This document shows, one piece after another, positions 1 through 8,148 of a stretch of 64,000 bases of DNA. Made by a program: the position numbers and the translations under genes. The notes beneath the pieces were generated by a model. It searched no databases. It saw only the letters and a list, made by a program, of their open reading frames with translations, and was not told where the DNA came from. Origin of the DNA: an uncultured Alteromonadaceae bacterium (lineage in GTDB: Bacteria; Pseudomonadota; Gammaproteobacteria; Enterobacterales; Alteromonadaceae); NCBI GenBank assembly GCA_947494925.1, contig CANLWS010000005.1:248001-312000 (forward strand). Direction: 5' to 3'. The stretch's first letter is position 1, and each line of letters starts with the position of its first letter.

Positions 1-151
1 GCATTGCCAGTACAGGGGCTAAATCCAACAGAATATAAAAATATTGTTTGTAGCGGATCTTGCGCCACTGTTTCTTTAATTTGGCCAGATCAAATTTGAC
101 AACTTCCTGTTGTTGCCACAAATCGCGCAGCGGATCGTTGTTATCTGTCAT
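1..151 (-). CDS. Hypothetical protein, N-terminal part (cut by window edge)
   Basis: Fifty codons are readable, from an ATG at 151 to the window edge. The peptide begins MTDNNDPLRDLWQQQ, continues with a basic segment (LKKQWRKIRYKQ) and enters a hydrophobic stretch, so it looks like a small membrane protein with a cytosolic N-terminus. Its ATG overlaps the stop of the sigma-factor gene by 11 bp, so the two are probably translationally coupled. That position suggests an anti-sigma or accessory membrane protein for the sigma factor, but I see no recognised anti-sigma motif in what is visible. Confidence 0.65.
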   Translation of the reverse strand, partial: MTDNNDPLRDLWQQQEVVKFDLAKLKKQWRKIRYKQYFYILLDLAPVLAM

Positions 152-641
152 CTTGTACTTTCTCCATGAGCGTCTTTTTTGCGCGGTTGAGGATCACACC
201 CACATTGGAAACTGAAATTCCGCACACTTCCGCGATTTCCTGGTAACTCAATCCTTCCATCGACATAGTGACTATTTGTTTGTTCTGGATTGATAATTCA
301 CGGACAGCCTGCAAAAGGCGCTCAAGCTGATTTTTTTGTTGAGTTGAAGCCTCGACCGAACGAGTAGAACTTGCTAACGGCGAGGAGACTTCACAATAAC
401 TATCACTTTTCGGTTGTTTTGCGTGATAGGCCACATGATTTACCGCTCTATTATGTGCGATACGGACGATATATGTCTTAACACTGCTGTCGCCCTTGAA
501 GCGCGATAGTGCCTGCCAGACAGCCAGACTGATTTCCTGTAACAACTCTTGCTGAAGGTGCGTATTGGCTTCATAACTTGAAGCTATACGGCTTAACAGT
601 GGATTGTATTCCTCTAAAAGCGTTGCAAAATCCTGTATCAA
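141..641 (-). CDS. ECF-type RNA polymerase sigma factor
   Basis: This is a sigma-70 family protein of the two-domain ECF type. The N-terminal half carries a region-2 helix set (QELLQEISLAVW, then FKGDSSVKTYIVRIAHNRAVNH). The C-terminal half carries a region-4 helix-turn-helix (LSYQEIAEVCGISVSNVGVILNRAK). The frame is open up to a TTG at 689, but I prefer the TTG at 641: it has an AGGA five bases upstream and gives a normal ECF length of 166 residues, and the ECF-like promoter at 681-710 would lie over the longer start. The next gene overlaps its 3' end, as is common for sigma/membrane-partner pairs. Confidence 0.85.
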   Translation of the reverse strand: MIQDFATLLEEYNPLLSRIASSYEANTHLQQELLQEISLAVWQALSRFKGDSSVKTYIVRIAHNRAVNHVAYHAKQPKSDSYCEVSSPLASSTRSVEASTQQKNQLERLLQAVRELSIQNKQIVTMSMEGLSYQEIAEVCGISVSNVGVILNRAKKTLMEKVQDDR

Positions 642-680
642 AGCTGTCCTGTTCGCCCGAAAGTGATAATGGTTATAGGT

Positions 681-710
681 GGTAGTCAACCATCATACAA
701 AAACCTTACA
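681..710 (-). promoter_or_regulatory. Putative ECF promoter of the sigma-factor gene
   Basis: On the minus strand TGTAAGG (704-710) is followed after 16 bp by GACTACC (681-687). This is the layout of ECF-sigma promoters, with a -35 and -10 separated by about 16 bp. It lies about 40 bp upstream of the preferred TTG start at 641. Autoregulation by the sigma factor is an inference from position. Confidence 0.4.
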
Positions 711-753
711 CATTTTTTTAATATTTATTCTGTCGTACTGACTAACAGGTTTG

Positions 754-786
754 TTGCATCCAAATCGCGCACTGGTGTCGTCTAAT
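754..786 (+). promoter_or_regulatory. Putative ECF promoter upstream of the NTF2-like gene
   Basis: TTGCATCC (754-761) is followed after 17 bp by CGTCTAAT (779-786), about 38 bp before the GTG start at 824. Without gaps, 22 of 33 positions match the element at 2938-2970 on the other strand, upstream of the second sigma operon. This suggests that the same sigma factor reads both. Confidence 0.45.
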
Positions 787-823
787 CAAGCGAACACTTT
801 TAAAAAATAAGGAAAGTAACAAA

Positions 824-1588
824 GTGAAAGCAGCAAAAATGACAACCTTCTTGATCGCAACAATGATAGGTGCAACAACAGGCCTGAATGTGCAAGCCTC
901 AAACGAACCGCAAAGCCCACAAGAAGCCGAAGCATTATTCTGGCAGGCCTACAATTCATGCGATATTGCGAAGATGAAATCACTACTTTCGAAAGACATT
1001 GAGTTTTACCACGACAAAAACGGCCTTACGAAAACTGCTGATAATCTTCTAGGATCAATTCAGAAGAATCTCTGCAGTGGCCCCATCAGGCTAAGAAGGG
1101 AGGCCAGACCGCAAACTGTGGCTTTTTTCCCATTGAACGATTTTGGCGCTATCGCTTCAGGTGAACATTTATTTTATGTCAACCAGCAAGGTAGAGAAGA
1201 ACGTCTCGACGGCATCGCTAAGTTTACCCACGTATGGCACCTCGACAAAGGAAGCTGGAAGATAAGCCGTGTACTTAGCTATGATCACAAGCCAGCGATG
1301 GTTGAATTGACTTCTTCGGCGCAATTATCGGCAAATGAACTGAGTAAATTTGCCGGTTCCTATCAGGGACCTCAGACCGGAAAAGTGACTATTCAGCCGT
1401 TAGATAACGCATTGCAGATGAACGCAGGCGAAATGCAAATACCCATTTATCCACAAAGTGAAACAATGTTTTTTCATAAACAAGGGCCACTTACTTTTGA
1501 ATTCGTCGCAGACAGCGGCGACATATTTAATAAAATGGTGGTGCGCGAGAATGGCAAAGTTGTAGAAGAAGTCCTTCGCATTGACTAA
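824..1588 (+). CDS. Exported NTF2-like (SnoaL/DUF4440-type) protein
   Basis: This 254-residue protein has an N-terminal signal peptide (ending near VQASN) and an NTF2-like domain at about residues 30-150 (EAEALFWQAYNSCDIAKMKSLL, then WHLDKGSWKISRVLSYDH). A C-terminal beta-rich domain follows, of the kind seen after such domains in secreted proteins. NTF2-like folds bind small ligands or act as enzymes; the substrate is unknown. The GTG start is supported by AAGGAA eight bases upstream; an ATG lies five codons further in. A promoter-like element shared with the second sigma operon precedes it, so it may belong to that regulon. Confidence 0.75.
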   Translation: MKAAKMTTFLIATMIGATTGLNVQASNEPQSPQEAEALFWQAYNSCDIAKMKSLLSKDIEFYHDKNGLTKTADNLLGSIQKNLCSGPIRLRREARPQTVAFFPLNDFGAIASGEHLFYVNQQGREERLDGIAKFTHVWHLDKGSWKISRVLSYDHKPAMVELTSSAQLSANELSKFAGSYQGPQTGKVTIQPLDNALQMNAGEMQIPIYPQSETMFFHKQGPLTFEFVADSGDIFNKMVVRENGKVVEEVLRID

Positions 1589-1594
1589 GTCTGG

Positions 1595-1903
1595 CTAATT
1601 TTCACCAATCATCAACAAGGCAACAATAGGTGTAAGCAATGCAACTATCACCGTTGTTGCCACTGATATATTGGTGGCTAAGGGGTATTCCAGCAGAGAT
1701 GCCAATTGAAAATAGGGGAAAAAACTCACGCAAATTAAACTTGCCGCGACTAGAGCCAACCTGATGATCCAGCGATTCCTTGCTTGTTCAGACTGTATTT
1801 TTTCCAGCGTGCGTTGGGTAAACCCTTCATCATCTATTTTGGTTGTTGACTCAACGAGCAAGTCTTCAATCAGATTTTCATTTATCTCATCGATTGGTTT
1901 CAT
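1595..1903 (-). CDS. Small two-helix membrane protein, probable anti-sigma partner
   Basis: This 102-residue protein starts MKPIDEINENLI and has an acidic, charged N-terminal half containing DDEGFTQRTLEKI, which resembles DUF5056-like sigma partners. Two hydrophobic helices follow at about residues 47-66 and 78-99. Its ATG overlaps the sigma stop as ATGA, with a perfect AGGAGG just upstream, so translation is coupled to the sigma gene. An anti-sigma role is inferred from position and topology. A longer reading from 1930 is possible but lacks such a ribosome site. Confidence 0.75.
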   Translation of the reverse strand: MKPIDEINENLIEDLLVESTTKIDDEGFTQRTLEKIQSEQARNRWIIRLALVAASLICVSFFPYFQLASLLEYPLATNISVATTVIVALLTPIVALLMIGEN

Positions 1904-2502
1904 TGTTCCTCCTGTAGATGTTTTTGCCACACCCTCAATTGTTGTTTAAGGACTTCTCTTCCTCTGGCTATATGAGACTTCACTGTGCCTATTGGCAGCG
2001 CCATAATAAGCGCGGCATCTGTGTGACTGAAGCCTTCCTGTAAACACAATACAATTGCAGTTTTCTCCGCAACTTTCAAAGTTGCCAGTGCTTTTTCAAT
2101 ATCAAATTCAGCTTCTAAACTGCGTGAAGAAGCTGACTTGGTCGTGTTCTCACTTCCCGATGCATGCGCTTCAAGTAAATGCTGTCGACGATTATCACGC
2201 TTTACATTGTCCAAAAAAACTCTGTAGGCGATGCTATACAACCAGCTACTAAAGGCAGCCTCCCGCCGGTAGGACGTAATGTTTGCAAATGCCTTTACAA
2301 AGGTATCTTGTGCCATATCATCTGCGAAAGCATGATCGCCTTTGGTCATCTTTAACAGAAAGCGCCGCACATCAGATTGATACATGGATACCAATCGTCC
2401 AAAGGCAGGTGTATCGCCAACTTGTGCGGCAATAATCAGGTTACTTGCCAGCGCTTCATTGCGCCGCGTCTCAGATTGGCCCGACAAGCTATCTGGTTTC
2501 AA
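1900..2502 (-). CDS. ECF RNA polymerase sigma factor
   Basis: This 200-residue ECF sigma factor shows region 2 at about residues 40-110 (YQSDVRRFLLKMTKGDHAFADDMAQDTF, then SSWLYSIAYRVFLDNVKR) and region 4 at about 140-190 (LKVAEKTAIVLCLQEGFSHTDAALIMALPIGTVKSHIARG). The start is a TTG without an obvious Shine-Dalgarno site, 29 bp after the preceding membrane-protein gene, so it may depend on coupling. It sits in the middle of a three-gene operon with membrane proteins on either side. The promoter-like element at 2938-2970 may make the operon self-controlled. Confidence 0.88.
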   Translation of the reverse strand: MKPDSLSGQSETRRNEALASNLIIAAQVGDTPAFGRLVSMYQSDVRRFLLKMTKGDHAFADDMAQDTFVKAFANITSYRREAAFSSWLYSIAYRVFLDNVKRDNRRQHLLEAHASGSENTTKSASSRSLEAEFDIEKALATLKVAEKTAIVLCLQEGFSHTDAALIMALPIGTVKSHIARGREVLKQQLRVWQKHLQEEQ

Positions 2503-2531
2503 GAAAAAGAGTTAATAGAGGACAGCAATCG

Positions 2532-2888
2532 TCAGCCTTTGTCCTGTAATTTCCAGACTAAGAGATAGGCGAATCCGAGTGTTAACGGGAATATAGAGAA
2601 GGCTGAAACCGGGGTGTCCGGGTTTAATTCAGCTGCGATAACGCCAAAAACAAGCACGGAAATACCGAGCGCAATTAATATGACACCTCGACGAAAATCT
2701 CGTGTTTTGAAATCCACAGATTTACCAACAGAATCCAAAAAACCACTTGTGAGCTCAATGTCAGAATCGAGCGCTTTTTGCAGGGTATATTGACGCATTT
2801 TTTCAACGTAGGCATTGAAGAAAAAATAACCAAAAATAACTGCCCCAACTACGATGAAAAGTGCAATAGGCACCCAATTCTTATCCAC
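2532..2888 (-). CDS. Small membrane protein (DUF6249-like)
   Basis: This 118-residue protein has one hydrophobic helix at residues 7-25, a charged central segment and two more helices at about 68-86 and 96-112. The layout and its position just ahead of an ECF sigma gene match DUF6249-type membrane proteins. The start is GTG with GAGAGG six bases upstream. It is the first gene of the operon that includes the sigma factor and its probable anti-sigma partner, so a role in sensing or sequestering the sigma factor is plausible but not shown. Confidence 0.65.
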   Translation of the reverse strand: MDKNWVPIALFIVVGAVIFGYFFFNAYVEKMRQYTLQKALDSDIELTSGFLDSVGKSVDFKTRDFRRGVILIALGISVLVFGVIAAELNPDTPVSAFSIFPLTLGFAYLLVWKLQDKG

Positions 2889-2937
2889 GCAGAACCTCTC
2901 TATTTTAAAATTTTAACCCAGTATAACCCTCTAACAC

Positions 2938-2970
2938 TTATGACAGCACCAGATCGTGAAACGGATGCAA
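2938..2970 (-). promoter_or_regulatory. Putative ECF promoter of the second sigma operon
   Basis: On the minus strand TTGCATCC (2963-2970) is followed by CTGGTG and then GTCATAA (2938-2944), about 50 bp ahead of the GTG at 2888. It matches the element at 754-786 at 22 of 33 aligned positions with no gaps, including the exact eight-base -35-like block. Confidence 0.45.
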
Positions 2971-3096
2971 TTACTTGAAATAAATGCTTGCTCACTTCTG
3001 CTAATAGGGTAGTCAGAGGTTAAAACACTTTTTTTGTAATAAATATGAATGTGCTCTGACTAACTGGGATAACGATTGTTTTATGAGGAAATGCTA

Positions 3097-3363
3097 ATGA
3101 GTACTGTGTTCGTCATTCTGTTGGTCTTCACCGGGTTGGCACTTTGGTTGGGCATCGCTTGGTTGGACTACAAAAATAACTGGGATCTGACCGGATGGCT
3201 AAGTGGAAAATGTCAAAATCCATTTATCACCGAAAAAACCTCACAGGTCTCCAATCAGCAAAAAGACAAGACGATTAGCGAACTCAAAGAACGTGTGCAG
3301 ATCCTGGAAAAAATCGTCACCGAGCCGGCGTACGAACTGAATAAGAAAATTAATAACCTGTAG
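3097..3363 (+). CDS. PspB-like small inner-membrane protein
   Basis: An 88-residue protein with a single N-terminal membrane helix (residues 3-22) and a cytosolic tail that ends in a helical segment (ELKERVQILEKIVTEP, then NKKINNL). This architecture is that of PspB, the phage-shock membrane partner of PspC, and the LKERVQ.LEKI heptad resembles it. No pspA or pspC is nearby, so it may be a stand-alone relative. I chose the ATG at 3097 because GAGGAA lies six bases upstream; the longer TTG reading has no such site. Confidence 0.65.
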   Translation: MSTVFVILLVFTGLALWLGIAWLDYKNNWDLTGWLSGKCQNPFITEKTSQVSNQQKDKTISELKERVQILEKIVTEPAYELNKKINNL

Positions 3364-3382
3364 AAGCCTGTTTGCTTTAGAA

Positions 3383-3409
3383 GACAAGCGGTTTATCAGC
3401 CCGCTTGTC
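3383..3409. terminator. Inverted repeat between convergent genes
   Basis: GACAAGCGG (3383-3391) pairs with CCGCTTGTC (3401-3409) across a nine-base loop. It lies between the 3' ends of the PspB-like gene and the transporter gene and could end transcription from both. There is no strong T-run on either side. Confidence 0.4.
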
Positions 3410-4298
3410 GCCTGCGAAACCATGCCAGTTTGATTTTACCCATGGCCACCGCATTGCCAATCAATACGATTATCACACCGAACAGTGCCTGTAGATGCCA
3501 TTCATATCCTTCGAACAAGGTAGACAAAACCAAGGCAACAATCGGATACATCAACACCACATAAGCTGCTTTATCTGAACCAATTTGTTTAACCAACTGC
3601 ATATAGGCGCCAAACGCTAAGACCGATCCAAACAAAGCAAGATAGATAAGCGATGCGAAGTACTCAGGTCGGCTTGGCAAGACAAATGCCTCACCGCTGA
3701 TCCAGGCATAACTGTATAAAAAACATAGTCCATAGGTCATGGCCCAAAAATTCATTTGAATCACAGGTGTACCGTGATCCAGAATCCGCTCTGAAATAAC
3801 ATTACCCACAGAGGCGAAAAAGAACGATATTAAGGCTAAGCTGATGCCCAGTGTCAGCAGGTTTTCTGAAGATACGTTTTCAAACTCGGGCATAAATATC
3901 AAAAACATGCCAACTAGCCCGAATGTCGCTCCAGCCAGCACTTCCATACGAATGGGTTTACCCAGCAACAGGCGGCGCAAAAACACGTTGATATAAATGA
4001 TGCATGAACTCATTAATGCCACTACGGCACTGACAATGTATTTCTGACTTTCATATAAAAAAGAATAATCAAGGGTATACAGACTGAGTCCGACGGCCAC
4101 CATTTTCAGGTGGATATGGCCTGGCAATTTGAATGATAATTTTCGCCAGACACAAAATACCCCGAGCATTATTGCCGCCAGCGTAAACCTGTAGGCAACA
4201 GATAAAACAGGTGCAACCTCGCCTAGCTGATAATTGATGGTAATCCATGTTGATCCCCAAATCAGCACACAGACAATAAACAAGGTACTATTTGACAC
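3396..4298 (-). CDS. DMT-superfamily (EamA) membrane transporter
   Basis: A hydrophobic protein of 300 residues with about ten predicted membrane helices in two similar halves, the fold of the drug/metabolite transporter EamA family. It begins with the family-typical N-terminal pattern (FIVCVLIWGSTWITI). The substrate cannot be read from the sequence; relatives export amino acids or metabolites. I prefer the GTG at 4298, which follows a GAGGGG site, over an ATG at 4331 that adds 11 basic residues. It is monocistronic and convergent with the PspB-like gene. Confidence 0.85.
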   Translation of the reverse strand: MSNSTLFIVCVLIWGSTWITINYQLGEVAPVLSVAYRFTLAAIMLGVFCVWRKLSFKLPGHIHLKMVAVGLSLYTLDYSFLYESQKYIVSAVVALMSSCIIYINVFLRRLLLGKPIRMEVLAGATFGLVGMFLIFMPEFENVSSENLLTLGISLALISFFFASVGNVISERILDHGTPVIQMNFWAMTYGLCFLYSYAWISGEAFVLPSRPEYFASLIYLALFGSVLAFGAYMQLVKQIGSDKAAYVVLMYPIVALVLSTLFEGYEWHLQALFGVIIVLIGNAVAMGKIKLAWFRRRQAG

Positions 4299-4465
4299 CT
4301 TTTTTCTTCCCCTCAAATTTACAGCTTGCATCTAATCAATGTTTTAACCAGATGTACACCTTCTGTTCTGTCAAAAACATCCAGATAATCAAAGCATAGT
4401 AATAACATCTGCTGCTTTGTTATGATGTTTTTCCCTTTATCCGTTTCCGCTGGTTTTTGAATAAT

Positions 4466-5938
4466 ATGAAAAAAGTTCTCGGTGTACTTTCATTAGGTCT
4501 GGTAATCATCGCAATGGTTGTGATTGTCAGAACACAAACCTATTTTGATAATGTGCAGGTGGAGATTGAATCACCTGTTGAGTCGGTTCAGATAGATGAA
4601 GAACTCGCTGTGGCAAGGTTTGCCAGAGCGATTCAGTTTCCGACCATATCCTATGAAGACCCTGAGATGCAGGATAATTCGTCGTTTGCCCAGTTGCATC
4701 AACACATCGAGACATCCTTCCCATTAATACACCAGCATGCGACGCGGACTAAAGTCAGCGAACACAGTTTGGTCTACCACCTTCCAGGTTCTGACCCCAA
4801 TCTTAAACCAGCGCTATTTATGGGGCACATGGACGTTGTTCCTATAGATGAAGCAACCTTGGATCAGTGGCATCAAGGCCCTTTTAGTGGCGTCGTGCAA
4901 GATGGCGTGATTTGGGGCCGAGGTGCAATGGATGACAAAGTGAGTGTATTTGCCCTGTTAGAAGCAATGGAACTCATGCTGGCACAAGGTCGACAACCGA
5001 AACGCAGCATTTACTATGCGTTCGGACACGATGAAGAAATCGGCGGGAAGCAGGGCGCGGCAAACATTGCCGAATTATTCAGGTCACAAAATATTGAATT
5101 TGAATTTGTTTTGGATGAAGGAGGGGCTATTACTCAAGGATTAATGGTAGGCGTTGAACAACCAGTGGCAATCATTGGTATAGCTGAAAAAGGCTTTGTG
5201 AACTTACGCTTAACTGTTAGTGCTGAAGGGGGTCATTCGTCTCAACCCCCTAAAAATACAGCTGCTGGTATTCTTAGTCAGGCGATAGTCAAGATTGAGG
5301 AGAATCCTTTCCCCACTAATTTGGAATACAGTCAGAAAACCTTTGAGTATGTGGGTGTGTCCACTCCTTTTACTATCCGTATGGCGATGTCGAACTTATG
5401 GTTGTTCAGACCCTTGGTAGAAAACATGATGTTGGCCAACCCAAGCTCAGCAGCCAGTATTCGCACTACCACCGCAGCGACCATGCTTAAAGGCAGTTCG
5501 AAATCCAATATCTTACCTACTCAGGCAACTGCGGTAGTAAATTTCCGGATTTTACCGGGAGATAACATTGAATACATTAAACAACGGATTACCGACATAG
5601 TGGATGATCCCAGAGTAGAAATTGAAGCCTTCATGGGTAATGAACCCTCTGTCGTATCCACCACCGGAAGTTATGGCTACAAACTGATAGAAAAAACCAT
5701 TCGCGGCTTGGATCAACAAGTGTTGGTAGCACCGTATCTAGTGCAGGGAGGTACCGATGCGAAACACTTTACCGGTCTTTCAGACAGCATTTATCGGTTT
5801 ATGATGGTCAGGCTTGATCAGACAACCTTAAAACAATTTCATGGTGTTAACGAGCAAATACCGGTGGAAGATTACATCAGAGCAATACAGTTTTTTTACG
5901 CGGTTTTATCAGAAACAGCTGAAGGAAAGACTCACTAG
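4466..5938 (+). CDS. M20-family zinc peptidase, membrane-anchored (PM20D1-like)
   Basis: A 490-residue M20/M25/M40 family metallopeptidase. A single N-terminal helix (about residues 5-25) would anchor or export it. Zinc-site motifs are visible: GHMDVVPID with His121, the Asp of GAMDDK, and EEIGG with the general-base and ligand Glu190/Glu191. The dimerisation lid domain sits between about residues 245 and 360. The long form with an N-terminal membrane segment resembles carboxypeptidase S/PM20D1, which acts on N-acyl amino acids or peptides. The ATG at 4466 is preferred over an upstream TTG. Confidence 0.88.
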   Translation: MKKVLGVLSLGLVIIAMVVIVRTQTYFDNVQVEIESPVESVQIDEELAVARFARAIQFPTISYEDPEMQDNSSFAQLHQHIETSFPLIHQHATRTKVSEHSLVYHLPGSDPNLKPALFMGHMDVVPIDEATLDQWHQGPFSGVVQDGVIWGRGAMDDKVSVFALLEAMELMLAQGRQPKRSIYYAFGHDEEIGGKQGAANIAELFRSQNIEFEFVLDEGGAITQGLMVGVEQPVAIIGIAEKGFVNLRLTVSAEGGHSSQPPKNTAAGILSQAIVKIEENPFPTNLEYSQKTFEYVGVSTPFTIRMAMSNLWLFRPLVENMMLANPSSAASIRTTTAATMLKGSSKSNILPTQATAVVNFRILPGDNIEYIKQRITDIVDDPRVEIEAFMGNEPSVVSTTGSYGYKLIEKTIRGLDQQVLVAPYLVQGGTDAKHFTGLSDSIYRFMMVRLDQTTLKQFHGVNEQIPVEDYIRAIQFFYAVLSETAEGKTH

Positions 5939-5977
5939 TTGTCGCAAAAATCTGAAAATAAGGAACAACGCGGCTAA

Positions 5978-6883
5978 TTACCCCTGCAGCCAGATTTCGC
6001 CTTTGCTGAACATTACTGCGCTACCGGCAACACCGGTAGCCACAACCTTTCCGGCTTGTTTAATCCCATAGGCATTCAGCAGGCTAGGGCGGCCCATTTC
6101 CTCACCTTGCATGATACTGAACCTGAATTCGTCATTTTCCGCACTATGGCATTGCGCCAGTAACCCCGCCAAAGCGCAGTTTGCACTGCCGGTTGCGGGA
6201 TCTTCATTTACGCCATCGAAAGGCGCGAACATTCTGGCACGAATGTCATAGTCATCCGCACTTCTGACGTACAGGTGGATATCCGGCATAATTCCCAGAT
6301 CAGCAATTTTCTCAAATCCGGAAAGTGTAATTTTGGCTTTTTGTAACGCTTCAACGGAGTTAACTTCCACCAGCACAAAGGCTAACCCTGAAGAAGCCAC
6401 ACAAGGAGAATGGGCATCCACACAAATAGCATCGACCGGCAATGACAAGGCTTCAGCAACGAATTCTACCGGCACAGTTTGAGCTATAGAAAATGCTTCT
6501 GGTGCTTCAAGTTGAAATACAGACTCACTACATGAGTTCAATGATTTCTGTATCGCCACCAGCCCTGCTTTTTCTTCAAAGACGATAGGTTGATCGTCAG
6601 GCAAAAGACCAATTTCGCTTAAAACGAAAGCGGTGCCAACATTGGGATGGCCAGCAAACGGCACTTCACGACTTGGTGTAAATATGCGCACCTGAGCACT
6701 GTGCCCTTGTGTCGCAGGTAAAACGAAGGTGGATTCAGAAAAGTTGAATTCCAGTGCAATTTTCTGCATTTGCTCAGTGCTTAACTCACGCGCATCAGGA
6801 ATCACAGCAAGCGGGTTCCCGCCAAACTGCTGAGTGGTAAATACGTCGCATATGTAATAGCTGATTCTCTTTGAACTGCTCAT
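5978..6883 (-). CDS. PhzF-family isomerase
   Basis: A 301-residue PhzF/DapF-fold protein. The N-terminal half has the family pattern CDVFTTQQFGGNPLAV and LEFNFSESTFVLP, where the Glu of SEST is the usual catalytic acid. The C-terminal half has FAPFDGVNEDPATGSANCAL. Family members catalyse small-molecule isomerisation by proton transfer; the substrate here is unknown. It starts two bases after the proA stop with GGAG upstream, so it is the last gene of a proB-proA-phzF operon. A link to proline metabolism is only suggested by that position. Confidence 0.88.
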   Translation of the reverse strand: MSSSKRISYYICDVFTTQQFGGNPLAVIPDARELSTEQMQKIALEFNFSESTFVLPATQGHSAQVRIFTPSREVPFAGHPNVGTAFVLSEIGLLPDDQPIVFEEKAGLVAIQKSLNSCSESVFQLEAPEAFSIAQTVPVEFVAEALSLPVDAICVDAHSPCVASSGLAFVLVEVNSVEALQKAKITLSGFEKIADLGIMPDIHLYVRSADDYDIRARMFAPFDGVNEDPATGSANCALAGLLAQCHSAENDEFRFSIMQGEEMGRPSLLNAYGIKQAGKVVATGVAGSAVMFSKGEIWLQG

Positions 6884-6885
6884 AG

Positions 6886-8136
6886 CTAACTCCGGATTTC
6901 TCCATCACCCAAGACAATAAACTTCTCGGTAGTCAACGATTCAGCACCCATTGGTCCATAAGCATGTAATTTGCTGGTGGATATACCAATCTCAGCGCCC
7001 AACCCAAGCTCGCCACCGTCAGAAAAGCGCGACGAGGCATTGGCCATCACCACAGCAGAATCAACAATTCTGACAAATTCATTCGCTGCACTGTAATTTT
7101 GAGTCACTATCACTTCCGTATGGCCTGAACCATAGGTCTCGATATGTGCAACGGCCGCCTCCATGTCATCCACTACTCGTACAGCAATTTCCAGTGCCAG
7201 GTATTCGGCGTACCAGTCTTCTTCTGTGGCTGCAGCAGCCAATTCAAAGTACCCGATACTGCGTTCGCAGGCGTGCACCTTAACGTTATATTTAGCCAAC
7301 ATTGACGCGGCCATCGGCATAAAGCTTGGTGCCACACTTTTGTGTACCAAAAGTGTTTCCAATGAGTTGCAAACACCTGTTCGTTGGGTTTTTCCATTTT
7401 CCAGAATATTCAGTGCTTTGCTCAGGTCTGCTTGTTCGTCGACAAAGAGATGACAGACACCCTTATAGTGCTGAATAACAGGAATCCGGCTATTCTCGGA
7501 TACGAATCTGATCAACCCTTCTCCGCCACGAGGTATGATTAGATCGATATCGTTGCTAAGAGTCATTAATTCGTTCATAACCTGACGATCAGGATCAGGT
7601 ACGACTGTCACTATAGCTGGGGCCAGACCATGTTTCTCCAGAGCCTGGTGAATACATTGGGCTAGAGCCAGGTTTGAATGCAACGCTTCTTTTCCTCCAC
7701 GCAAGACCACTGCATTGCCTGCCTTCAGGCATAATGCCGCAGCGTCTATGGTGACATTTGGGCGTGATTCGTAAATCATTGCAATGACACCCAAAGGAAT
7801 ACGCATTTTACCAACCTGAATACCACTTGGCATGCGTTCGATATTCTGAATACGGCCCACAGGATCACTCTGGGACGCGATTTCTTCCACAGCCGTGGCG
7901 ATACCTTTCAGGCGGTCCGAGTTGAGCATTAACCTGTCGAGCATAGCAGCATCCAAACCCGAAGATCGACCGTTTGCCAGGTCCAGTTCATTGGCCACCA
8001 GGATTTGCGGGGTATTCTCCAAAAGAGCAGAAGCAATGTCGCGCAACAATGTGTTTTTCTCGGTCGCGGATAATTTAGCAATCTGCCTGGAAGCGAGTCT
8101 GGCTTGCCTGGCTGCCTGAGAAATCGAAAAACTCAT
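6886..8136 (-). CDS. proA: Glutamate-5-semialdehyde dehydrogenase (gamma-glutamyl phosphate reductase)
   Basis: This 416-residue enzyme catalyses the second step of proline synthesis, the NADPH-dependent reduction of gamma-glutamyl phosphate to glutamate-5-semialdehyde. The aldehyde-dehydrogenase-type fold is recognisable by IPLGVIAMIYESRPNVT, the LKAGNAVVLRGGKEA cofactor motif, the catalytic cysteine in KTQRTGVCNSLET and GLGAEIGIST near the end. It lies 12 bp after proB on the same strand, in the usual proB-proA order. Confidence 0.96.
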   Translation of the reverse strand: MSFSISQAARQARLASRQIAKLSATEKNTLLRDIASALLENTPQILVANELDLANGRSSGLDAAMLDRLMLNSDRLKGIATAVEEIASQSDPVGRIQNIERMPSGIQVGKMRIPLGVIAMIYESRPNVTIDAAALCLKAGNAVVLRGGKEALHSNLALAQCIHQALEKHGLAPAIVTVVPDPDRQVMNELMTLSNDIDLIIPRGGEGLIRFVSENSRIPVIQHYKGVCHLFVDEQADLSKALNILENGKTQRTGVCNSLETLLVHKSVAPSFMPMAASMLAKYNVKVHACERSIGYFELAAAATEEDWYAEYLALEIAVRVVDDMEAAVAHIETYGSGHTEVIVTQNYSAANEFVRIVDSAVVMANASSRFSDGGELGLGAEIGISTSKLHAYGPMGAESLTTEKFIVLGDGEIRS

Positions 8137-8148
8137 AATGCTGTTCCC

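Noticed and set aside
786-983. Leu/Arg-rich open frame opposite the NTF2-like gene
   Set aside because: It overlaps the start of a well-supported gene in antisense, has no ribosome site and a composition typical of a shadow frame.
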